In this document: piece by piece, positions 1 through 6,165 of the stretch
Layout: each line of letters begins with the position of its first letter
Position numbering within the stretch: the first letter of the stretch is position 1
Assembly (NCBI GenBank): GCA_031256095.1
Contig: JAIRRG010000166.1
Span: 1 to 14,986 of the forward strand
Direction of reading: 5' to 3'
Length of the DNA stretch: 14,986 nt
Origin: Desulfobulbaceae bacterium
Lineage (GTDB): Bacteria > Desulfobacterota > Desulfobulbia > Desulfobulbales > Desulfocapsaceae
Program-made: the position numbers and the translations under genes
The notes under the pieces: generated by a model
The model's database searches: none
Told to the model about the DNA's origin: nothing
The model's input: only the letters and a program-made list of their open reading frames with translations

Positions 1-1574
1 GCCGCCCACGGCGTAACGGCAAAGGCGATGACCAGTGAAAAGAGCATTGCCGCGCCGGAGCCAATCGGAATGGGTCGCATATACGGCCCCATCATGCCGC
101 TGACAAAGGCCATGGGCAGCACCGCGGCCACGACCGCGAAGGTGGCGAGAATGGTCGGATTGCCGACCTCATCCACCGCCTCAACAATGATCTGTGAAAA
201 GGCCTTGCCGCCGGCGTCGGGCAGGGCGGCATGGCGCACGATGTTTTCAACGACGACGATGGCGTCATCGACAAGTATGCCGATTGAGAAGATGAGAGCA
301 AACAGGGTGATGCGATTGAGCGTGTAGCCGTAAAGATAAAAAACGGTCAGCGTCAGCGCCAGCGTCGCCGGGATGGCTAACATGACCACCAGCGATTCAC
401 GCCAGCCAAGAAAAAGCAAAATCAAAAGGGAAACACCGAGCACGGCCAGCCCCATATGCAGGAACAGCTCGTTCGATTTCTCCGCCGCCGTGTGCCCATA
501 GTCGCGCGTCACCGACACCTGCACATCGGCCGGAAGCAGCGTGCCGCGCAGCAGATCGACTTTTTTCATGACCCGCGAAACGACATCAATGGCGTTGGCG
601 CCCGGACGCTTGGCAATGCTCAGGGTGACAGCGGCCTCAAGGCCAGGCGCGTTTTTGCCGCTGGCCTTTCCCACTCCAAACAACACATAATTGGCCGCTT
701 CCTCGGCGCCGTCGATAATGGTGGCGACGTCACGCAAATAAACCGGCTTGCCCTGGAAAACGCCGACGACCACCGCGCCGACGTCATCGGCACTGGCCAA
801 AAAGCTCCCAGCTTCGAGCAGGATTTCCTCGTTGGCCGAGGGCAGCGAACCGGCCCGCGCCTGCCGATTCGCCTGCTGAAGCATGGGGATGAGTTGCGTC
901 GCGCTCAGATTGCGCGCGGCCAGCGCCGCTGGGTCGAGTTGTACGCGCACGGCGCGGCGCGCTCCACCGATCAACGTTGTTTCCGCCACTTCCTGAATTG
1001 ATTTTATTTCCGTCTCGACCTGCGCCGCCAGGCGCCGTAGCGTCTCGTGGTCCTGCGAGACACTGTGCAAGGTGAGGGCGAGAATCGGCACATCATCGAT
1101 GGTGCGCGGTTTGATCAGCGGTGTGCTCACTCCCTGTGGGATGCGGTCGAAGTTGGTTTGCAGCTTTTGATTGAGGCGCACCAGCGCCCCTTCCATATCA
1201 ACGCCGACCTTGAAACGCACGGTGGTCATGGCGCCACCGGGCATCGAGGTCGAATAAAGGTATTCGACGCCAGCAACCTCCCACAGGAGTTTTTCCATCG
1301 GCTGGGTGACGCGGGTTTCCACTTCCGGCGCCGTCGCCCCGGGCATGGCCACCATGACGTCAATCATCGGCACCTTGATTTGCGGCTCCTCTTCACGCGG
1401 CAAGAGCAGCACGCTCATCACGCCCAACAGTACCGCCGCGACCACGGCAATGGCCGTCAATCTCGAATCAATAAACAAGGCCGCCAAGCGTCCGGCAAAG
1501 CCTGGTTTAGACTGGGTCTCCGGCAACCAAGCCTGACGATCGGCGTTTTGTTGATTTTGGCCGTCCTCGCTCAT
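1..1574 (-). CDS. RND (AcrB/HAE1-type) efflux pump inner-membrane subunit, partial
   Basis: Proton-driven inner-membrane pump of a tripartite efflux system. The reading frame is open from the ATG at 1574 to the left edge, giving about 524 residues, roughly the N-terminal half of a normal pump of about 1000-1050 residues. Visible features are a cytoplasmic N-terminus, a first membrane helix near residues 38-58, and a large periplasmic porter region containing PGATAPEVE and PMEKLLWEV. Hydrophobic helices follow, then the TM4 motif ILVDDAIVVVENI, whose paired aspartates match the proton-relay Asp407/Asp408 of AcrB. The start is supported by an ATGA overlap with the upstream adaptor gene and a GGAAG element 7 bases before it. 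The C-terminal half lies outside the window. The substrate cannot be told from the sequence: the CusA-type heavy-metal class is less likely, and drugs, solvents or other amphiphiles are possible. Confidence 0.93.
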   Translation of the reverse strand, partial: MSEDGQNQQNADRQAWLPETQSKPGFAGRLAALFIDSRLTAIAVVAAVLLGVMSVLLLPREEEPQIKVPMIDVMVAMPGATAPEVETRVTQPMEKLLWEVAGVEYLYSTSMPGGAMTTVRFKVGVDMEGALVRLNQKLQTNFDRIPQGVSTPLIKPRTIDDVPILALTLHSVSQDHETLRRLAAQVETEIKSIQEVAETTLIGGARRAVRVQLDPAALAARNLSATQLIPMLQQANRQARAGSLPSANEEILLEAGSFLASADDVGAVVVGVFQGKPVYLRDVATIIDGAEEAANYVLFGVGKASGKNAPGLEAAVTLSIAKRPGANAIDVVSRVMKKVDLLRGTLLPADVQVSVTRDYGHTAAEKSNELFLHMGLAVLGVSLLILLFLGWRESLVVMLAIPATLALTLTVFYLYGYTLNRITLFALIFSIGILVDDAIVVVENIVRHAALPDAGGKAFSQIIVEAVDEVGNPTILATFAVVAAVLPMAFVSGMMGPYMRPIPIGSGAAMLFSLVIAFAVTPWA

Positions 1575-2665
1575 GGCAGCACTTCCAACGGCTGGCCGTC
1601 GCGCAGAGCATCCGCGCCCTCTGTGACCACTTTTTCGCCCGCCGATAGGCCAGCGAGTATCTCGACCATGCCGTCGCGATGGGCGCCGGTCTTGACGATG
1701 CGCAGGCTGGCGCGCCCGTTGTTGTCTGCGACAAAGACGCGCTCCATTTGGCCGAACAGAGTGACCGCGCTCCGCGGCACAATAAGGTTTTCATTTATGG
1801 CGCCGGGCCAGCCGATTTTTCCGCCGGGCCACGCGACCTTGGCAAATTGCCCTGGATGAGCGGCATTGTCGGCGCCCCTGGGTAAGTCGATTTTGGCCGT
1901 GAAGGTGCGGGTCGCCAAATCGGAAGCGGGCGTCACCTCGGCCAGCCGCCCCGGAAATTCCCCACCGCCGACGCCACCGGTTATGCCGCCGGCCTCGCCG
2001 ATTTTCACCATCACCTCGGAACCGACGGCAATGCGGGCAAGCGACTCGGGCACATCGGTCACGACGCGCAACCGGGCCGGATTTTCCAAGGTCAAGAGCG
2101 GATGCCCCGGCGTCGCCAAATCACCCGCACTGGCCATTTTTTGCGTCACGACTCCGTTAAACGGCGCGGTGATTGTCGTATAGCCGAGCATGGCGCGGGC
2201 CTCGTCAACCTGGGCCTGGGCAATGCGTCGGCGGTCTTCCAAATTGCGCACGGTATCGGCGGTGCTGGCCCCTTTGACCAGGAGGGCGCGCTCGCGTTGC
2301 CAATCCCGTTCCGCTTGTCTGAGCCCGGTTTCAGCCTGGCTCAGCTTGGCGTCGATTTCCGCGGCGGATAATTTCACCAGCAAGTCACCACGCTTCACCT
2401 CTTGCCCCAAAGTCACTGGAATGCTCGCCACCGTGCCCATGATTTTCGGCGCCAACTGGGCGCTGTCCACAGCGCGTACGGTGCCAGGAAGCTCAACCAG
2501 CCAGCTTTTGTCAGAGACAGGCGCCGCCACGGCCAGGCGCACCTTGGCGGCGGGCAAGGCGGGCTCCGGGGCGCTTGCCTTGTCATTTCGATCGCAAGCG
2601 ACCAGCGACACGGCGACAGCGGCCAGCAACGACAAGAACAGGATAAAGGCGTCGGACGTCTTCAT
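1571..2665 (-). CDS. RND efflux periplasmic adaptor lipoprotein (HlyD/AcrA family)
   Basis: Adaptor (membrane fusion protein) linking the RND pump to the TolC-type channel. From the ATG at 2665 the product is 364 residues. It begins with a short charged segment, a hydrophobic stretch and the lipobox LVAC, with Cys24 as the probable lipidation site. The family order follows: a beta-barrel/lipoyl half (GTVASIPVTLGQEVKRGDLL), an alpha-helical hairpin at about residues 95-160, the second lipoyl half (YTTITAPFNGVVTQK), a beta-barrel and a membrane-proximal domain. The frame extends 24 residues upstream to an ATG at 2737 that overlaps the tolC-like stop as ATGA. I prefer 2665 because the extension would bury the lipoprotein signal, but neither start has a clear ribosome binding site. 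A glycine-rich insert (GGITGGVGGGE) in the barrel region is unusual. The stop overlaps the pump start. Confidence 0.92.
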   Translation of the reverse strand: MKTSDAFILFLSLLAAVAVSLVACDRNDKASAPEPALPAAKVRLAVAAPVSDKSWLVELPGTVRAVDSAQLAPKIMGTVASIPVTLGQEVKRGDLLVKLSAAEIDAKLSQAETGLRQAERDWQRERALLVKGASTADTVRNLEDRRRIAQAQVDEARAMLGYTTITAPFNGVVTQKMASAGDLATPGHPLLTLENPARLRVVTDVPESLARIAVGSEVMVKIGEAGGITGGVGGGEFPGRLAEVTPASDLATRTFTAKIDLPRGADNAAHPGQFAKVAWPGGKIGWPGAINENLIVPRSAVTLFGQMERVFVADNNGRASLRIVKTGAHRDGMVEILAGLSAGEKVVTEGADALRDGQPLEVLP

Positions 2666-2733
2666 GTGGAATGTGGAGTTTGAGATTTGCCGCCGCCAAT
2701 GCCTGTTGACCACGGCCAGGAGCGTATCCCGGA

Positions 2734-4086
2734 TCATTTTGTAAACAGCGGCAGTCCAGCGGCCCGGCGCAGAGCGACGGCGGCGATTTTTTCCGCGGCC
2801 AGAGCCATGGCCTGGCGCATCCGCGCCTCGGTCAGACGGCTTTCGACGCCGATTAATTCGGTCGAAAGCAAGGCGCCAGCGGTGAAACGCTCACGGCTGG
2901 CGCCAGCTGACGCCTCCGCCTGGGCGACAAGTGTTTCGCTGGCGGCAACTTGTTCGCGGGCGAGATTGTAGGCGAGCCGCGCCTGGTCAAGTTCAAGCGC
3001 CAGCGCCAACTCAAGTTTGCGCAAGCCCGCACGCGCCTGGGCTTCCTGAGCTTCGGCCTCGCCGATGCGCCCGCGCGTCTGTTGCCCGTCGAAAATCGGA
3101 ATTTCCGCCTGGACGCCCGCCGTCCAACTGCGGCTGTCTCCATTTAGGCGCCAGCCTTGATCGTATTGGTAACTGGCAAAAGCATTGACCGTCGGCCGCA
3201 ATCCGCCGCGGGCCGCGCGTACGGTATTTTCGGCGGCGGCAATGCGGCTGCGCATCGCCTGCAGCTCAGGCCGCCGCTCAATGGACAGGTTGTCTGACGG
3301 CGCGGCGATGGCGCCCGACTCGTCTTGGGTCGAATCCGGCGCCAGAACCACGCTCTCGCCGCCGTCGTGACCGAGCAGGAACAAAAATTGTTTTTCCGCC
3401 AACGCCTCGTTGTGGCGCCCGCCTAAAAGTTGCTCGCGGCTTTGTGCCAGTTGCGCCTCAATGTTCAATAATTCGCTCTTCAGCATCTGCCCGGATTGGT
3501 AACGCAGCGCGGCAACGCGCCAGGCTTCCTCGTAGGATTTGACGGCAGCTTCGAGGGCGCGTACATCAGCCCGTACCTGTTGAATCTGAAAAAAAGCGCG
3601 GGCAACCTCGGTCTCCAGTTGCATCAGCACGGCCTCGCGGTCGCGCGCCGTCGCTTCGACGCCAGCGCGGGCAGCGGCTTTGTTGGCGCTGGCACGCCCG
3701 CCGCTGTAGATATTGTAGCTGGCAACGGCAGCCAGATTGAAATCGTCAACCTGCCCCGGATCGTTAAAATTAATCGTCGGGGAGAAAGCGCGCTGGCCGA
3801 GGATGGCGCCAAAGGCAGTCATCGGATTGTCCGTCTGCATGTAGGAACTCTTCAGCGCCAGCCGTGGCCAATCGCTGGCGGCAGCCTGCGTCAGCACAGC
3901 CTTGGCCGCGGCCAGGTGCTCTGCGGCCAGCTTGGCGTCAGGACTTTGAGCCAGGGCTTCTTTGACGGCGGCCGCCAGCGTCCACGGCACCGGCGTTAAC
4001 GCAGCCTGAGGAACGGCGCGCGCGATAGCGCCAACACCGACAAGAGTAAAAACGGCGACGATGGCCAGTAGCTTACGGCCAATCAC
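2734..4086 (-). CDS. TolC-family outer-membrane efflux channel
   Basis: Outer-membrane channel of the tripartite pump, about 450 residues. I place the start at a GTG (4084-4086) whose last two bases are shared with the TGA stop of the upstream DUF2892 gene (GTGA). From there the protein opens with IGRKLLAIVAVFTLVGVGAI ending near ARA, a good Sec signal peptide cleaved before VPQAA. A longer frame running up to 4287 puts 67 basic, unlike-family residues in front of this signal and overlaps the DUF2892 gene completely, so it was rejected. The mature protein shows two long alternating helical halves typical of OEP domains, with phrases such as YNIYSGGRASANKAAARAG and VQAEIPIFDGQQTRGRIGEA in the equivalent position of each half. 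It ends with a TGA overlapping the ATG at 2737. Confidence 0.92.
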   Translation of the reverse strand: MIGRKLLAIVAVFTLVGVGAIARAVPQAALTPVPWTLAAAVKEALAQSPDAKLAAEHLAAAKAVLTQAAASDWPRLALKSSYMQTDNPMTAFGAILGQRAFSPTINFNDPGQVDDFNLAAVASYNIYSGGRASANKAAARAGVEATARDREAVLMQLETEVARAFFQIQQVRADVRALEAAVKSYEEAWRVAALRYQSGQMLKSELLNIEAQLAQSREQLLGGRHNEALAEKQFLFLLGHDGGESVVLAPDSTQDESGAIAAPSDNLSIERRPELQAMRSRIAAAENTVRAARGGLRPTVNAFASYQYDQGWRLNGDSRSWTAGVQAEIPIFDGQQTRGRIGEAEAQEAQARAGLRKLELALALELDQARLAYNLAREQVAASETLVAQAEASAGASRERFTAGALLSTELIGVESRLTEARMRQAMALAAEKIAAVALRRAAGLPLFTK

Positions 4087-4280
4087 GGCTGCGATTTTTC
4101 TCGGAAAATCAGTGGCAGTATCTTCTCGGCGGGACAAAAGCCGGTGAAGGCCGACTGGATGAGATTGACGCTGACAAAGGCAGCCAGTAGCAACCACCAC
4201 TTGCTGAAAATAAGGGCGAGCAGCAGACTGACGAGGACCATGGTGCCGGCGGCGATACGGATGCGGTGTTCGATTTTCAT
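4083..4280 (-). CDS. Small inner-membrane protein, DUF2892 (YgaP-like transmembrane domain)
   Basis: A 65-residue protein starting MKIEHRIRIAAG, with a hydrophobic hairpin (about residues 9-48) and the family signature SAFTGFCP followed by AEKILPLIF. This pattern matches the stand-alone DUF2892 family related to the membrane domain of YgaP; the molecular role is not established. It is the promoter-proximal gene of the efflux operon and its TGA overlaps the GTG of the tolC-like gene, so it is probably co-translated with it. The ATG at 4280 fits the usual family N-terminus. An in-frame ATG at 4313 and a TTG at 4376 would add residues unlike the family and reach into the putative operator. No strong ribosome binding site is visible before 4280. 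A membrane-assembly or accessory role in efflux is only inference. Confidence 0.8.
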   Translation of the reverse strand: MKIEHRIRIAAGTMVLVSLLLALIFSKWWLLLAAFVSVNLIQSAFTGFCPAEKILPLIFREKSQP

Positions 4281-4314
4281 AGGACAAGAGGTGGGGAAAA
4301 GGGGAAACTTCATG

Positions 4315-4344
4315 TTTCTATTTAGCCATAGAGTTAAATAGAAA
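4315..4344. promoter_or_regulatory. Perfect 10-bp inverted repeat, probable operator
   Basis: The arms TTTCTATTTA (4315-4324) and TAAATAGAAA (4335-4344) are exact reverse complements separated by 10 bases. Arm centres are 20 bp apart, about two helical turns, which suits a dimeric repressor. The dyad covers the expected -10/start region of the efflux promoter. RND operons are commonly controlled by TetR- or MarR-type repressors, but no regulator gene is in the window, so the binding protein is unknown. Confidence 0.55.
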
Positions 4345-4352
4345 AAATTTAT

Positions 4353-4358
4353 TGTCAA
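4353..4358 (-). promoter_or_regulatory. Putative -35 box (TTGACA) of efflux operon promoter
   Basis: The minus strand reads a perfect TTGACA 73 bases upstream of the DUF2892 start. There is no good -10 at 16-18 bases (TAACTC or AACTCT at best), so the promoter may be weak or activator-dependent. The dyad at 4315-4344 begins 8 bases downstream of this box, covering the place where the -10 must lie. Confidence 0.5.
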
Positions 4359-4522
4359 TCCCTTTCCACAGATCAAGTAAGGTTACACTCATTGGAGTAT
4401 CTGAATTTCCAGAACATTCCCCCGAATGTCATCTTTTATCGCTATCAGGTCAACTTCAGGTTGTTTTCATTGTTTTTCAATCGGGGATTAGCTGAGACGG
4501 CAATTTTCCTTGCCAGATTTCG

Positions 4523-4548
4523 CCTGAAGGTGTTCACCTGAAGGTGTT
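4523..4548. repeat. Tandem 12-mer (CCTGAAGGTGTT) with 14-bp spacing
   Basis: The 12-base word CCTGAAGGTGTT occurs at 4523-4534 and again, without mismatch, at 4537-4548. The second copy runs into the extended -10 of the rightward promoter, so the pair may be a regulator binding site. The middle also forms a short dyad (AGGTG TT CACCT). Confidence 0.6.
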
Positions 4549-4553
4549 AGAAT
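4545..4553 (+). promoter_or_regulatory. Putative extended -10 promoter of the LetAB-type operon
   Basis: TGTTAGAAT at 4545-4553 (TG-N-TAGAAT) fits an extended -10 element about 58 bases before the first gene. No good -35 lies at the right distance, which is compatible with an extended -10 promoter or with activation through the tandem 12-mer just upstream. Confidence 0.35.
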
Positions 4554-4599
4554 ATTTGTTTAATGTCAAACTGACTCTGTTTTTCTCTGGCTTTCCGTC

Positions 4600-4605
4600 A
4601 GGAGG
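4600..4605 (+). promoter_or_regulatory. Strong Shine-Dalgarno (AGGAGG)
   Basis: A perfect AGGAGG lies 5 bases before the ATG at 4611. It supports the short 72-residue reading frame as a genuine, well translated gene. Confidence 0.85.
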
Positions 4606-4610
4606 CCCGC

Positions 4611-4829
4611 ATGGCCGATACCGTCAGCGTCTTTACGCCCTACGTCTTTCAGGTGGGCGAAAAAATTCATATCGAAGGGCCGAACCGCCATGGCGACTGG
4701 CTGGTCACTGCCGTCAACGGCGACAGCGTCACCTTGCGCTGCCCGGTCAGTGGCCGGGAATTCACTTGGAAAAATTTCTGCTATCTGACCCGGCGCGACG
4801 AAAACGCCGTATGGCCGAGGGGAGATTGA
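4611..4829 (+). CDS. Small conserved-looking protein upstream of letA, function unknown
   Basis: A 72-residue soluble protein (MADTVSVFTPYVFQVGEKIH...). It has no signal peptide or membrane helix. Its middle reads HGDWLVTAVNGDSVTLRCPV followed by SGREFTWKNFCYL, suggesting a small all-beta fold with two cysteines. I recall similar short proteins annotated as hypothetical next to paraquat-inducible (PqiA/LetA) genes in betaproteobacteria, but no function is known to me. It has a perfect AGGAGG ribosome binding site, and its TGA lies one base before the GTG of the letA-like gene. It is therefore almost certainly the first gene of that operon and may act with the LetA/LetB proteins. This link rests on position only. 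Confidence 0.8.
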   Translation: MADTVSVFTPYVFQVGEKIHIEGPNRHGDWLVTAVNGDSVTLRCPVSGREFTWKNFCYLTRRDENAVWPRGD

Positions 4830-4830
4830 G

Positions 4831-6165
4831 GTGCAAACGTCCCCGCAACCCGCCGTCAATGCCGCGCCGCCCATTCCCTCAGCCGCCCACCGTCAGGCCT
4901 GCCCGCAATGCGACCTGCTGCTGGCCCACATCGAACCGGAATCCGGCAATCGCGCCCGCTGCCCGCGTTGCGGCTGCGTGCTGGCCTCGTCGTCCGACAG
5001 CCCGGTGACCACCACCCTGCTCCTGTGCCTGACTGGAATTATTCTTTATTTCCCGACTATCTTGTCGCCGGTTCTGTCGATGGACATTTTGTGGATGAAG
5101 CAATCCGGCACCATCCTTGAAAGCGTCATCGGGCTGTTCAGGGCCGACTACCGGATGGTCTCTTTGGCGGTGCTCCTGATGGTCGTGGTCTTTCCGGCGC
5201 TACTGCTGACCAGTCTCGGCCTGGTCTCTCTGGCAATCAAATTGCGCCGCGTCAGTCACAGTACCGCCCGCCTCTTCCGCCTTGCCCTGGCCCTTGAGGA
5301 GTGGACGATGGTCGATGTCTTTCTCGTCGGCGTCCTGGTCATGATCTTCAAGATGACCGGCACCGCCGAGATCGAGTTCGGCGGCGGCTTTCTTGCCTGC
5401 TTGGCCTTGGCCCTGACCTTGATCAGCCTATCGACAATCTGCGATCACCGCCTGTTCTGGCGGCACATCGCCAGCCATAACCACGCATCCAGTCCTGACT
5501 GGATGCCAGCGCCGCTGAAACCGGCATCGCTCATGCCGCAACCGTCAGCCCTGACCGCCGCTGAGGCTGGTCTCGTCCTCTGCCCGGCCTGCCATCAATT
5601 GCAGAAACCAGCCGCCGCCTGCAAACGCTGCGGCGGCCCGCTGCATCAGCGGCATGGCAACATCGCCCGCTGCTGGGCCCTGCTGATCACCGCCACCTTG
5701 CTCCTGGTTCCGGCCAACGCCCTGCCAATTATGGAGGTGGAATCGCTGGGACAGGCCAGCAGTTCCACAATCATCGACGGCATCCTCTATTTTTTCCAGG
5801 ATGGCGACTATATAATCGGCATGATCATCTTCGTGGCCAGCGTCCTGGTGCCAATCGTCAAAATCGCCGCCCTGGCCACCTTGCTTATCACCGCCCAGGG
5901 CTGGCACCCGGCCATGCTGCGGGAAAAGGCCGCCCTCTATCGCTTTATTTCCTTCATTGGCCGCTGGTCGATGCTCGATATTTTCGTCATCGCCCTGTTG
6001 AATGCCATGGTACACTTCGGGGTACTGTCCTCGGTACGGGTGGCCCCGGCGGCGACCTGGTTCTGCCTGGTTGTGGCCACGACCATGCTGGCCACTCATT
6101 TTTTCGACCCGCGCCTCATGTGGGACGCGGCTAACGGCCCGAAAGACCATGAATACCTCCATTGA
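4831..6165 (+). CDS. letA: LetA/PqiA-family inner-membrane protein with zinc ribbons
   Basis: Integral inner-membrane partner of an MCE-protein lipid transporter (LetA/YebS and PqiA of E. coli, 417-427 residues; here 444). It starts at GTG 4831 behind GGGGAG. Two similar halves are visible. Each begins with a zinc-ribbon-like cysteine set (Cys24/27/44/47 and Cys251/254/264/267), followed by about four membrane helices. Each half carries the family phrase near its third helix (EEWTMVDVFLVGVLVMIF; GRWSMLDIFVIALLNAMV). The next gene overlaps its 3' end by 17 bases. Since the partner has seven MCE domains, as in LetB, I prefer letA to pqiA. The role is supplying or accepting lipid at the inner-membrane end of the LetB tunnel, by homology. 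Confidence 0.88.
   Translation: MQTSPQPAVNAAPPIPSAAHRQACPQCDLLLAHIEPESGNRARCPRCGCVLASSSDSPVTTTLLLCLTGIILYFPTILSPVLSMDILWMKQSGTILESVIGLFRADYRMVSLAVLLMVVVFPALLLTSLGLVSLAIKLRRVSHSTARLFRLALALEEWTMVDVFLVGVLVMIFKMTGTAEIEFGGGFLACLALALTLISLSTICDHRLFWRHIASHNHASSPDWMPAPLKPASLMPQPSALTAAEAGLVLCPACHQLQKPAAACKRCGGPLHQRHGNIARCWALLITATLLLVPANALPIMEVESLGQASSSTIIDGILYFFQDGDYIIGMIIFVASVLVPIVKIAALATLLITAQGWHPAMLREKAALYRFISFIGRWSMLDIFVIALLNAMVHFGVLSSVRVAPAATWFCLVVATTMLATHFFDPRLMWDAANGPKDHEYLH

Larger units (their letters stand above)
4281..4610. other. Divergent intergenic control region
   Basis: A 330-base, AT-rich gap between the leftward efflux operon and the rightward LetAB-type operon. It holds a TTGACA box and dyad serving the efflux side, and a tandem repeat with an extended -10 and a strong ribosome binding site serving the right side. 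A small hairpin (GGCAA 4499-4503 / TTGCC 4510-4514) lies between them. No convincing open reading frame, RNA gene or terminator was seen here. Confidence 0.7.

Noticed and set aside
456..1859. Long rightward frames of 181 and 270 residues opposite the pump and adaptor genes.
   Set aside because: They are antisense to clear RND and adaptor coding sequence, rich in Arg/His/Gly without family motifs, and lack ribosome binding sites.
4087..4287. Extended N-terminus of the tolC-like gene (67 residues from an ATG at 4287).
   Set aside because: It lies fully over the DUF2892 gene in another frame, and a signal peptide begins at the GTG at 4086.
6002..6148. Upstream extension of the letB-like gene.
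   Set aside because: It is the out-of-frame reading of the letA 3' end. The ATG at 6149 gives the normal N-terminus with its membrane helix.
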